From NCBI GenBank assembly GCA_022845895.1, contig AP025573.1, positions 3,444,501 to 3,508,500 of the forward strand: a DNA stretch of 64,000 nt, given 5' to 3'. The notes beneath the pieces are model-generated. The model was not told the DNA's origin. It saw nothing but the letters and a program-made list of their open reading frames with translations, and did no database searches. Origin of the DNA: Lachnospiraceae bacterium (GTDB lineage Bacteria > Bacillota > Clostridia > Lachnospirales > Lachnospiraceae). Of this stretch, positions 41,294 to 49,285 are shown in pieces (the stretch's first letter is position 1; every line of letters starts with the position of its first letter). The translations under genes and the position numbers were made by a program.

Positions 41294-42313
41294 TTAGTTC
41301 TCTTCTCTTTCATGCTGTTTTGCGGCATATTCGGCAACTACCTTTGTAGATTCGATCAGGCTTATAGAGCCGGCGATGCCTTTCCCCGCGATATCAAATG
41401 CTGTCCCGTGATCTACAGAGCCTCTGATAAACGGAAGGCCGAATGTAAGTGTAACTGATTTTTCAAAATCCAGCGTCTTGCAGGCGATGTGGCCCTGATC
41501 ATGGTACAGAGAAAGGATTGCATCATATTTCCCTGACTTGCCGATGTGGAATACGGAATCGGCCGGACATGGTCCCACTGCGTTGATGCCCCTTTCCTTC
41601 GCCGCTTCTACAGCCGGTCCGATATCTGTCAGCTCCTCTGATCCGAACAGTCCGTTATCTCCATTGTGGGGATTCAGTCCTGCCACTGCGATATGTGGAT
41701 GCTCGATTCCGACCTTGCGCAGTTCTTTATCTATATTAATTACATTGTCAAGAATAACGTCCTTGGTTGCATAATGGCATGCGTCTACAAGAGACATATG
41801 GCGGCTTACAAAGAATACTCTCAGCTTATGGCAGGAGAACATGGTCAGTGCATACGGCGAATTGGTAACATTCTGATAAATCTCCGTATGTCCGGGTTCT
41901 TTTACGCCGACAAGCTTGATTGCCCCTTTGTGGATTGGCGAGGTAGAGACGGCATCAATCTTCTTATCCATTCCCAATTCAATGGATTTCATAATCCAGT
42001 CAATTGCCATCTGTCCCGCAAGCTTCTGTTCTTTGCCCCATTCGATGGAGTCCGTGTCATAATCCCCTGTCTCCATGATATCTACGGTTCCATATTCATA
42101 TTTCGCTTCTGCAGGTTCTGTTATGAGATTGTATCTAAGCTCCTTGCCAAGCACTTTTGCCGCCTTTTCCATGATTGCCTTGCTTCCGATTACAAATGGC
42201 TTACAGCATTCATGAATTTCCTTATCTAATATCGTGCCTACAACTATCTCCGGTCCGATACCTGCCGGATCTCCCATGGTAATCGCTGTCACTGGTCTGA
42301 ACTTCTCACTCAT
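41294..42313 (-). CDS. pdxA2: PdxA-family 4-phospho-threonate/erythronate dehydrogenase
   Basis: A 339-residue PdxA-family NAD-dependent, metal-requiring decarboxylating dehydrogenase. The start of the fold is TMGDPAGIGPEIV; metal ligands are in EPGHTEIYQNVT, LYHDQGHIA and similar segments. PdxA itself makes a pyridoxal precursor. In a DUF1537-kinase operon the PdxA2 branch oxidises 4-phospho-D-threonate or -erythronate to dihydroxyacetone phosphate and CO2. That fits the triosephosphate isomerase gene immediately upstream and divergent. The ATG at 42313 follows GGAGAG; a Lys/Asn-rich extension to 42415 is translated AT-rich leader. Confidence 0.87.
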   Translation of the reverse strand: MSEKFRPVTAITMGDPAGIGPEIVVGTILDKEIHECCKPFVIGSKAIMEKAAKVLGKELRYNLITEPAEAKYEYGTVDIMETGDYDTDSIEWGKEQKLAGQMAIDWIMKSIELGMDKKIDAVSTSPIHKGAIKLVGVKEPGHTEIYQNVTNSPYALTMFSCHKLRVFFVSRHMSLVDACHYATKDVILDNVINIDKELRKVGIEHPHIAVAGLNPHNGDNGLFGSEELTDIGPAVEAAKERGINAVGPCPADSVFHIGKSGKYDAILSLYHDQGHIACKTLDFEKSVTLTFGLPFIRGSVDHGTAFDIAGKGIAGSISLIESTKVVAEYAAKQHEREEN

Positions 42314-42326
42314 TTTCTCTCCATCC

Positions 42327-42522
42327 TTTCGTTTGCTTTCGTTTATATTTTTGTTTTTATTTTCGTTTTTCTTTCTTTGTAGCTTCATTTTACGATTGTT
42401 TCTTTCATTACGCAACTGTTTTTTGTAATTTCAGTACATTTACATATTTCCAATATTGAGATTTTGTGCATTTTAACATGATTTTTCATTGTGCACTTTC
42501 GTTTTATTTCGTTTTTTCGTTT
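42327..42522. promoter_or_regulatory. Two clusters of TTTCGTTT direct repeats
   Basis: Exact TTTCGTTT at 42327, 42337 and 42361, and again at 42497, 42507 and 42515. In both clusters the first two copies are exactly 10 bp apart, one DNA turn. They lie in the 314-base gap between the PdxA2-like gene and the divergent isomerase gene; the rest of the gap is AT-rich without an ORF. Such repeats resemble DeoR-family operators, so the DeoR protein at 37351-38112 may bind both (inference). Confidence 0.5.
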
Positions 42523-42547
42523 TGTTAATATTTTCACTTTTTTGAAG

Positions 42548-42576
42548 TTGCGTTTTGACCGCTTATCATATATAAT
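42548..42576 (+). promoter_or_regulatory. Promoter of the triosephosphate isomerase gene
   Basis: -35 TTGCGT (42548-42553), 17-base spacer, consensus -10 TATAAT (42571-42576), about 50 bases upstream of the ATG and 26 bases after the second TTTCGTTT cluster. Confidence 0.55.
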
Positions 42577-42627
42577 AGATTCAGATTATAAACAGAATCA
42601 ACAGCAGATTACCATGAGGAGGCAACT

Positions 42628-43410
42628 ATGCAGAAAAAATTGTATTTTGGCAGTAACTTGAAGATGTACAAGAACATACACGATACCGTGGAATACCTTC
42701 AGAATCTTGTAGAGTACACGAAGGATTTAAGCCGCGACGAAATCGAACTTTTTATCATACCTTCCTACACGACTCTGGAAAGCGCTACGAAAAACGTAGA
42801 CCGTACATATGTAAAGATTGGGGCACAGAATATGTGCTGGGAAGATGAAGGTCAGTTCACCGGAGAAGTCTCACCTCTCATGCTGAAGGAAATCGGAATC
42901 GACCTTGTCATGATTGGACATTCCGAGAGAAGGCACGTATTTGGGGAGACCGATATCGAAGAAAACAAGAAGGTAAAGGCGGCGCTCAACCATGGCTTTA
43001 CGACTTTGCTCTGCATCGGAGAGACAGCTGAAGAGAAGAGCTACGGCATCAGCCCAGAGGTTCTCCGTACACAGCTCAAGATTGGTTTCCACGACATACC
43101 GGTATCACAGATTCCGAATATCTGGGTGGCATATGAACCTGTGTGGTCCATCGGCGTAAACGGAACGCCTGCGACTGCAGACTACGCAGAAGAGATGCAC
43201 AAAGTCATCAAGCAGACGTTGTTGGACATCTTCGGAGATGCCGGGGCGGACATCCCTGTGCTTTACGGCGGGAGCGTTAATCCGGGCAATGCAAGCGAGC
43301 TCATCGTACAGCCGTCCATCGACGGGCTGTTCACCGGAAGAGCGGCATGGCAGGCAGATAAATTCGACAAGTTGATCCGCGATGCAAAAACAGCCTTTGA
43401 ATCTAAGTAA
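42628..43410 (+). CDS. tpiA: Triosephosphate isomerase (pathway copy)
   Basis: A 260-residue TIM that interconverts dihydroxyacetone phosphate and glyceraldehyde 3-phosphate. The active residues are present: Lys in GSNLKMYKN, His in VMIGHSERRHVFGE, Glu in WVAYEPVWSIG, and the phosphate loop VLYGGSVNPGNA. The usual glycolytic copy reads GNWKMN at the start; GSNLKMY marks a divergent, catabolic paralogue. It is divergent from the PdxA2-like operon, whose product is dihydroxyacetone phosphate, so it feeds that product into glycolysis. The ATG follows GAGGAGGCAACT. Confidence 0.92.
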   Translation: MQKKLYFGSNLKMYKNIHDTVEYLQNLVEYTKDLSRDEIELFIIPSYTTLESATKNVDRTYVKIGAQNMCWEDEGQFTGEVSPLMLKEIGIDLVMIGHSERRHVFGETDIEENKKVKAALNHGFTTLLCIGETAEEKSYGISPEVLRTQLKIGFHDIPVSQIPNIWVAYEPVWSIGVNGTPATADYAEEMHKVIKQTLLDIFGDAGADIPVLYGGSVNPGNASELIVQPSIDGLFTGRAAWQADKFDKLIRDAKTAFESK

Positions 43411-43412
43411 AA

Positions 43413-43515
43413 GGGACACCCTGAAAGGAATTGGGGACGGAGGAAATCTAGATTTCCTCCGTCCCCAATTCCTTTCAGGGTGTCCCCAATTCGTTTTACC
43501 CTGTCCCCAGTTCGT
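43413..43515. repeat. Palindromic intergenic repeat, copy 3, with partial tandem tail
   Basis: 43413-43486 is a perfect 74-bp palindrome with 37-base arms, starting GGGACACCCTGAAAGGAATT and meeting at TCTAGA. It starts 2 bases after the isomerase stop. It is followed by two further right-half fragments (CCCAATTCGTTTTACCCTGT then CCCCAGTTCGTTA, to about 43515), as if units had been added or lost. The convergent double-receiver gene ends at 43515. Confidence 0.9.
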
Positions 43516-44354
43516 TATTTGATTGTAAATAATTCTATCATATTGTTTATCCTGTTTTCTATTACCGTAGGATCGAATGGTTTGTGTATAATCTCGCAGA
43601 TGCCCAAGTCTCTGATCTGCTGCATCTTAACCGGAGAGCTTTCAGCAGTAATAGCAATTACAGGCACATCATGCAGAAGCATTCTGCTCTGGGCCTTCCC
43701 CATCATTTCTATCCCATCCATCACAGGCATGATGATATCCAGAAGGACTGCCGCTATCTCACCTTGGTGGGCAGCAAGATGTCCCAACGCTTCTTCTCCG
43801 TCTTCAGCCTCTAATATCCGGTACTTTTCATGCAGCATCTCTTTTAATAAGAGGCGGTTCATCTCCGCGTCATCTACAATAAGCACAAATCCAGGCTCCT
43901 TCTGCTTTACAGGCTGCACCTGTCCAATACGTTTCCTCTTCTGGCCCTCCGTCAGCCGGATAAGCTGACTTACCCGGTTCGTAACGAGATACGGGTCAAA
44001 GGGCTTGGCAATCACATCACAAACACCTTTTTCCAAACCTTTCAAAATATTATCCTTGTACGTTTCAGCCGTCACAAATATGATAGGTATATCTTTATAT
44101 TCCTCCGTCTTTTTCGCATATTCAAGAAATGTAAATCCGTCCATGACAGGCATAATTATATCCAGCATAATCAAAGCTATATTGAAATGCTCCTTTTCCA
44201 GTATCCCAAGTGCTTCAAGGCCGTTTTCCGCTTCCAGTATATTGTATTCTTCTCCTAATATAACCGAAAGAAGCTGGCGGTTCATCCCCATATCTTCTAC
44301 TATTAAAATCGTCTTTTTTTCTGTACTGTAATTGTCCACATCCTGGCCCTCCAT
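43515..44354 (-). CDS. Double receiver-domain response regulator without output domain
   Basis: A 279-residue protein of two CheY-like domains. Receiver 1 (about 15-135) has ILIVEDMGMNRQ, phospho-Asp in IMLDIIMPVMDG, VTAET and AKPFDP. Receiver 2 (about 155-275) has VLIVDDAEMNRLL, LLDIIMPVMDG, ITAESS and HKPFDP. All phosphorylation residues are kept in both. No DNA-binding, GGDEF or HPt domain is present, so it acts through partners, for example as a phosphate relay or sink. No histidine kinase is adjacent; the hybrid kinase at 26721 is the only one in the window. Confidence 0.92.
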   Translation of the reverse strand: MEGQDVDNYSTEKKTILIVEDMGMNRQLLSVILGEEYNILEAENGLEALGILEKEHFNIALIMLDIIMPVMDGFTFLEYAKKTEEYKDIPIIFVTAETYKDNILKGLEKGVCDVIAKPFDPYLVTNRVSQLIRLTEGQKRKRIGQVQPVKQKEPGFVLIVDDAEMNRLLLKEMLHEKYRILEAEDGEEALGHLAAHQGEIAAVLLDIIMPVMDGIEMMGKAQSRMLLHDVPVIAITAESSPVKMQQIRDLGICEIIHKPFDPTVIENRINNMIELFTIK

Positions 44355-44367
44355 ATTATTACTTTAT

Positions 44368-44397
44368 ATTATAAACGATTTTATATAGTATTTACAA
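44368..44397 (-). promoter_or_regulatory. Promoter of the double-receiver gene
   Basis: Minus strand: -35 TTGTAA (44397-44392), 18-base spacer, -10 TATAAT (44373-44368), 13 bases from the start codon. The palindromic repeat copy 4 begins 3 bases upstream of the -35. Confidence 0.5.
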
Positions 44398-44400
44398 GCA

Positions 44401-44458
44401 AATTGGGGACGGGGAAAATTTAATTTTCCTCCGTCCCCAATTCATTTCAGGGTGTCCC
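44401..44458. repeat. Palindromic intergenic repeat, copy 4 (one arm short)
   Basis: Arms 44401-44420 (AATTGGGGACGGGGAAAATT) and 44422-44442, with one base missing in the left arm. The outer part CATTTCAGGGTGTCCC is only on the right, as in copy 2. It lies between the binding-protein gene and the promoter of the double-receiver gene. Confidence 0.88.
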
Positions 44459-44518
44459 TTTTTTTCGACAGACGAACGTATCGCGTTTCATTACATGTTC
44501 CTATTAGCAGGTGCATGC

Positions 44519-45577
44519 TTAATATAGCAAGTCTATATATTTTTCTGCTTCATCCTGATATACCGATGTGGATCCTACATCCGTAATCTCGTCAACTTCT
44601 TCGCCATCGATGTATTTGATAGCATTATAGACCAGCTTATAGCCCATATCATAGCAGTTCTGTACCTGGGCCACGTATAGTGTGCCGTCTTTAAGATAGT
44701 TGAATGACCGCAGGTCATGGTCCATGCCACCAATTACAACCTCACCGCCCCGGCCTGCATCTTTAACCGCCTGGCAGGCTCCTATCGGATTCGACATATT
44801 ATTGCACAGTATTCCCCCAAGCTCCGGGTATGTCTGCATCCAGGCTTCGGTTATTTCAATAGCCTTTTCGATAAAATCATTGTCTCTTTGCTCATCTACA
44901 ATCTCGATATCCGGATATTTTGCACAGACGTCATGAAAAGCTTCGAGTCTTTCTTCATGCGAGGGAGCTCCTATCGTACCTGCCAGCAACGCTATCTGCC
45001 CTTTGCCGCCCATCTTCTCGCACACAGCTTCTGCCAGGGCCTCTCCATCTCCATAGTTATCCGTGTTGCCCACAAAAAAGCTTCTTCCTGTATTCGGCAG
45101 ATCACTGCTGGCAAAGAGAGCAACGGGCACGCCGGCCTCTATGGCATCCTTCACGGCCGCCTCTGTCGTATCTACCTGCGTGACATCGACCGCTATCAGG
45201 TCATACCCTTGTCCTGCCGCCGTCTCAATTTTATTCACCTGATCTATGGCATCTGGCTCCACCGGCGCTTCGTAAACGTATTCAACTTTCACTCCCTTTT
45301 CTTCAAATTCTGCAACAGCCGCTTTAATTCCCGCCTCGATTGCATCATACCAGTTATGTACGAGCTTATATGTCGCATATATGTTATATTCTTTGTCCTT
45401 TGGCTGATAGCTCGTATCAAAATCTTGGTCCGCCAGGTCAGTCTTTCCTGTAACCTCCTGCCCTTGCTTGGCCTTCGCTTCCTTTTTCTCTTCTTTCTTT
45501 CCGCCAGCGTCCGCGCAGCCTGCTAAGGCAAGCACCATCATAACCGCCAGCAACAAACTCATAACTCTCTTTTTCAT
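44519..45577 (-). CDS. Sugar-binding lipoprotein without adjacent transporter genes
   Basis: A 352-residue substrate-binding protein with a lipoprotein signal (MKKRVMSLLLAVMMVLALAG then Cys21). A Lys/Glu-rich linker follows, then a type I binding-protein fold (YNIYATYKLVHNWYDAIEAG, TIGAPSHEERLEAFHD, GGMDHDLRSFNYLKDG). It closes the aldolase > kinase > dehydrogenase operon. No ATPase or permease is next to it. It may deliver to the RbsA/RbsC pair at 17190-19651, or to one outside the window, or act as a sensor. The ligand is probably the polyol or sugar of this operon. Confidence 0.9.
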   Translation of the reverse strand: MKKRVMSLLLAVMMVLALAGCADAGGKKEEKKEAKAKQGQEVTGKTDLADQDFDTSYQPKDKEYNIYATYKLVHNWYDAIEAGIKAAVAEFEEKGVKVEYVYEAPVEPDAIDQVNKIETAAGQGYDLIAVDVTQVDTTEAAVKDAIEAGVPVALFASSDLPNTGRSFFVGNTDNYGDGEALAEAVCEKMGGKGQIALLAGTIGAPSHEERLEAFHDVCAKYPDIEIVDEQRDNDFIEKAIEITEAWMQTYPELGGILCNNMSNPIGACQAVKDAGRGGEVVIGGMDHDLRSFNYLKDGTLYVAQVQNCYDMGYKLVYNAIKYIDGEEVDEITDVGSTSVYQDEAEKYIDLLY

Positions 45578-45616
45578 ATAAATCTCCTTTCCCTCTGCAA
45601 TACGCCTGTCCGCCTG

Positions 45617-46714
45617 TCAAGGTACAAGTACGACTTTGATAGAATCTTCACCCTTTGCCGCTATGTCAAATGCCGTCTTCCAGTCTTCCATTGGAAATAC
45701 GTGCGTAACGATATCATCCACTCGCACGATTCCTTTTTCAAGGAAATCAATTGCCGTCTGGTATCCTGTGCCTCCGCTTATGTGGGCACCATAAATCGTC
45801 AGCTCCTTCCGGTCTCCTATAACGCTCCAGTCTACGCTCGTCTCTTCCCCAAATACGCTGAACTCCACAAACGTACCGTGCTTCCTCAACATATCCAGCC
45901 CCTGCAGCACGCCGGAAGGATGTCCTGAATTGTGGATATAGATATCGCAGCCATAACCTTTCGTCAGCCTTCGCACTTCTTCCACCACATCACATTCCTG
46001 TGGATTCAGCACGATATCCGCGCCAAGCTTCTTCGCGGCATCCAGCCGTTTCTTTTTCATGTCCACTGCTATGAGAAGCCTGGGGCTCTTAAGCCTTGCA
46101 ACCTGCAGTTTGCACAACCCTATAGGCCCCATCCCTGCGATGACCACCACGTCGTCAAAACCTATCTTCGCACGCTCAACCGTGTGCACAGAACAGGAGA
46201 GAGGTTCTATCATCGCTGCATGTTCCGCTTTCAGTTCCGGCGAGACTTTATAGACGATATCGTTGACGCTGTATTTCAGATATTCTGCCATCCCGCCTTC
46301 CGCTACTGCTTTCTGATGTCCGTGTATACGTGCATCTTCGCACATCCACCGTTCGCCGTTTTTGCAGAAACGGCACTCTTGACATGGTACAATCTGCTCA
46401 GCAATCGCCCGGTCGCCAAGCTTCAGGTTATGCTTCCCGGCCGCATTATCACCGACGGCCGCGACCCTTCCGATAAATTCATGTCCCGCCGCCACCGGAG
46501 TTTTGTTCCAAGGTGGAAGTATCCCTCCGCCCCAGAACATAGCCGCTCCTTGATAACTCTTCACATCCCCCGCACATATGCCGCATGCCTCAATCTTAAT
46601 CAGTACCTCGTCCTCATTAATACGAGGAACCGGCACCTCTTCATATCGATAGTCGTATGCCCCGTGACACACGACCGCTTTCATCTTTTCCGGAATTGAC
46701 GCAATCCTTTTCAT
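45617..46714 (-). CDS. Erythritol/L-threitol-dehydrogenase-like zinc dehydrogenase
   Basis: A 365-residue MDR dehydrogenase. The catalytic zinc segment is ACGICAGDVKSYQGAAMFWG with VAAGHEFIG; the structural zinc loop CQECRFCKNGERWMC is complete; IAGMGPIGL binds NAD. The MFWGG insert after the first motif is characteristic, to my knowledge, of the tetritol dehydrogenases (EltD-like) that oxidise erythritol or L-threitol to erythrulose. The start overlaps the kinase stop (ATGA, 46714-46711), so the two are translationally coupled. Polyol oxidation followed by ketose phosphorylation is the likely order. The specific tetritol is inferred. Confidence 0.82.
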   Translation of the reverse strand: MKRIASIPEKMKAVVCHGAYDYRYEEVPVPRINEDEVLIKIEACGICAGDVKSYQGAAMFWGGGILPPWNKTPVAAGHEFIGRVAAVGDNAAGKHNLKLGDRAIAEQIVPCQECRFCKNGERWMCEDARIHGHQKAVAEGGMAEYLKYSVNDIVYKVSPELKAEHAAMIEPLSCSVHTVERAKIGFDDVVVIAGMGPIGLCKLQVARLKSPRLLIAVDMKKKRLDAAKKLGADIVLNPQECDVVEEVRRLTKGYGCDIYIHNSGHPSGVLQGLDMLRKHGTFVEFSVFGEETSVDWSVIGDRKELTIYGAHISGGTGYQTAIDFLEKGIVRVDDIVTHVFPMEDWKTAFDIAAKGEDSIKVVLVP

Positions 46715-48261
46715 ACCTGGTTTCCTCCTTCCCGTATTCCTTTTAATGTGATATAATCTTCCTTTACGTGGCTGTACAGCGTCTTATACAGCTCAAAATA
46801 TTGCATATATATCTCATGACTCTCTGCGTCCGGCTCCATTGGGTCAATATATACCGCTTTTTCTTTGGCTATCTTATAGTCCTTCCTATACCCGGTAGCA
46901 ACTGCAGCAAGGAGGGCGTCTCCATAAGGAGCCCCTGTCCGGTTTTTTACAAATACGGTAGGAACATCCAGAACATCTGTTATAATGCGCCTCCACAGCC
47001 TGCTCTTAGCCCCTCCCTCATTCATCACGATAGGAAAGTTCATTTTCATACCACTGTCTCTCAGAATCTTGAAAGAATCGTATAGCGCATACGCTACGCC
47101 TTCCATCACTGCTCTGACCAGATGCCCTTTTGAATGATGAAGCGATAAGCCGAAAATCACGCCCCGGGCGTTATTGTCCCATATCGGCGTGCGTTCCCCC
47201 ATCAGATACGGCAGCACGAGCAGCCCATCGCTTCCCGGCACCACTTGTTCCGCCTCCATGTTCAGGCAGTCATATGCGTCCATCCCCGGAATCAGTTTGG
47301 AAGCCGCCGTTTCCAGATGTCCGAAATTCTCTTTCAGATACCGCAGAGACTGTCCGCCTGTCTGAGTCGTTGTCGCCGTAATATATGTGCCGGTACAATC
47401 CGTCGTGTACGGAAAGTTGAACATATCCCTGAATGGCTTTTCCTTATGTATGATGCCGATATTACCACATGTACCGAGATTCAACTGTATGTCTCCCACT
47501 TCACAGGCTCCGCCCCCCAGCCATCCCGCACTGCAGTCTACCTGTCCCCCGGCGACGCCTGTGCCCGCGGCAAGCCCGGCTTCTGACGCCGCCTGCCGGG
47601 TGACTTCTCCTATGATGTCTTCACAGCGGCAGAACTCAGGAAGCAGCGACTCGGAAATCCCGATCCTCTCCAATATATCCAGATCGAATTCATTGTTCTG
47701 CAGATCATATGCCACGCCATAATATATACCGGCTGAAATGTGAGCCGTCTTTTTTCCGGTCAGCTTCATCCTGATATAACCGTCAATCGTCAATGCTTTG
47801 TCTATTCTTTCAAAGTCTTCCGGCCGGTTGTTCTTCTCCCAAAGCAGATTGACAATAATCGGATGGTCCTCTATCCGATTGCCCGTAACCCGAAATATCT
47901 CCTCCCTCCCGAGCAATTCATTGAGCCATGCCTCTTCTTTGGCGGCCCTCCTGTCCATCAGATTGTATGCACGGTGTACGGGCCTTCCCTGTACATCCAC
48001 CATCACAAGAGACGGCAGCGCCGAGGATGTACCGATTCCTTTGATTTCATCTGGCCGGATCCCCGCTTTAGCCACGCATTCTTGTATCATGCCGCAAGTC
48101 AGCGGCCAGTATCTTTCCGCATCATGTTCCGAAAACCCTTCTCTGTTTGTGATAATGTCATATTCCCTGTAGGCATATGAGACTACATCTGCCGCCTCAT
48201 TTATAATGCATGCCTTGCATCCACCTGTTCCGTAGTCCATCCCCAAAAAATAACTGCCCAT
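46711..48261 (-). CDS. FGGY-family ketose kinase (paralogue 1)
   Basis: A 516-residue FGGY kinase. The phosphate loop is MDYGTGGCKACII, the catalytic Asp is in AGGQVDCSAGWLGGG, and the adenosine motif is MNEGGAKSRLWRRI. It is plainly the paralogue of the 56446-57996 kinase: same length and matching blocks such as MDRRAxKE, GNRIED, GERTxxWxxxARG and GAPYGDA. The second gene of an operon, 13 bases after the class II aldolase and overlapping the dehydrogenase by 4 bases. With an aldolase of the FucA type, phosphorylation at C1 of a ketose would be expected (inference). Confidence 0.88.
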   Translation of the reverse strand: MGSYFLGMDYGTGGCKACIINEAADVVSYAYREYDIITNREGFSEHDAERYWPLTCGMIQECVAKAGIRPDEIKGIGTSSALPSLVMVDVQGRPVHRAYNLMDRRAAKEEAWLNELLGREEIFRVTGNRIEDHPIIVNLLWEKNNRPEDFERIDKALTIDGYIRMKLTGKKTAHISAGIYYGVAYDLQNNEFDLDILERIGISESLLPEFCRCEDIIGEVTRQAASEAGLAAGTGVAGGQVDCSAGWLGGGACEVGDIQLNLGTCGNIGIIHKEKPFRDMFNFPYTTDCTGTYITATTTQTGGQSLRYLKENFGHLETAASKLIPGMDAYDCLNMEAEQVVPGSDGLLVLPYLMGERTPIWDNNARGVIFGLSLHHSKGHLVRAVMEGVAYALYDSFKILRDSGMKMNFPIVMNEGGAKSRLWRRIITDVLDVPTVFVKNRTGAPYGDALLAAVATGYRKDYKIAKEKAVYIDPMEPDAESHEIYMQYFELYKTLYSHVKEDYITLKGIREGGNQV

Positions 48262-48274
48262 CCGCCTCTCCTTT

Positions 48275-48907
48275 CTATGTATGAATCAACCTGTTCACCT
48301 TTTCCTCTTCCTCCTCAGTCAGATATCTCTGGGTGCCGAGAAGCTTCGAGACGGCAAGCGCTTTTACATACATTTCCAGCGTCTCCATCCTGTAAAAAGC
48401 AGCCTCAATATCCTGCCCCCATGTTGTTGCTCCGTGATTGGCAAGTATAAGCGCCCCACACGAAGGTTTTCCTGCCAATGCGCTCCTTACCGCCACAGGT
48501 ACTTCGTCAGTGGTCGGAAGCGCAAAGTCAGTCACCGCAATTCCACCAAGGTTAAATGTAATCTCCGGCAGTATCATCCTGTCAGGAAGAAGCTTTGTCA
48601 TGGCCCAACCTGTTGCCGCAGGCGGATGGGCGTGTACGACAGCTTGAGACTTGGGCCTGCTTTCATACACCGCCAGATGCATCATTATATCCCGGGCAGG
48701 CTTCGGTCCCTCCTTGATGTTCCCCTTCATATCTGTCAGGCATATAAGATCCTCCGTAAGCTTTCCTTTGCACACGCCGGATGCCGTTATAAGCAACTCA
48801 TCTTCTGAAACACGTATGCTCATATTGCCGTCTGTACCTACAAGCATTCCCCTGTTATAAAGCGCTCTCCCCGTGTCGATGATATCCTTCTTCTGCTTCT
48901 CATACAT
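48275..48907 (-). CDS. Class II aldolase/epimerase, FucA/AraD superfamily
   Basis: A 210-residue zinc enzyme of the L-fuculose-phosphate aldolase / L-ribulose-5-phosphate 4-epimerase family. Zinc histidines are in VVHAHPPAATGW and ILANHGATTWG. The length fits FucA. The acidic residue that is Glu (E73) in FucA is Asp here (PARDIMMHLAVY), as in the epimerase branch, so aldolase versus epimerase is not settled. GTDGNMSIR binds phosphate. It is the first gene of the kinase-dehydrogenase operon; cleavage of a ketose 1-phosphate to dihydroxyacetone phosphate and an aldehyde would complete the route. Confidence 0.85.
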   Translation of the reverse strand: MYEKQKKDIIDTGRALYNRGMLVGTDGNMSIRVSEDELLITASGVCKGKLTEDLICLTDMKGNIKEGPKPARDIMMHLAVYESRPKSQAVVHAHPPAATGWAMTKLLPDRMILPEITFNLGGIAVTDFALPTTDEVPVAVRSALAGKPSCGALILANHGATTWGQDIEAAFYRMETLEMYVKALAVSKLLGTQRYLTEEEEEKVNRLIHT

Positions 48908-49285
48908 GTCGCACTCCTTTACTTAATAATTAAGTCTACAGATTTCAAAATATTATTTTATTTTCTATATTTATGCTGTCTTTTTTTGTTGTGTCAATAT
49001 ATTATCTGTCTGTTTTACTCATATTTTACCACTATCTGTTGATATCGTCAATATATTCACTATATTTTTCTAAATATATTTCTTATAATTTAAATTTATT
49101 AATTATTTTCATTTAATAGTTTAAGAACTTAACGGCTGACAAACGAGGTTGCTGTGAATACCCATATGCCAAGACGCAGAGCCGACAAACTGTGACTGCT
49201 CACAAGTTCATCGGCTCTGCGTCTTGGCGCCTGGCTCTGCTTTTTATTCAAATTGCGATTCCCACAAACAGGACAACAAACCCAC
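48908..49285. other. 378-base gap: AT-rich leader and long hairpin
   Basis: 48908-49130 is very AT-rich with no ORF and probably holds the promoter of the aldolase operon, although no clear -35/-10 pair stands out. At 49168-49228 an 18-bp perfect stem (49168-49185 with 49211-49228, GCCAAGACGCAGAGCCGA on the left) encloses a smaller TGTGA/TCACA hairpin. It has no U run. It lies 58 bases beyond the ABC permease stop, at the edge of the exporter cassette, so it may be a terminator without U tract or a mobile-element end. Confidence 0.55.

Noticed and set aside
42314..42415. N-terminal extension of the PdxA2-like protein (Lys/Asn-rich)
   Set aside because: No ribosome site at the upstream ATG, low-complexity content, and a good start with GGAGAG at 42313.
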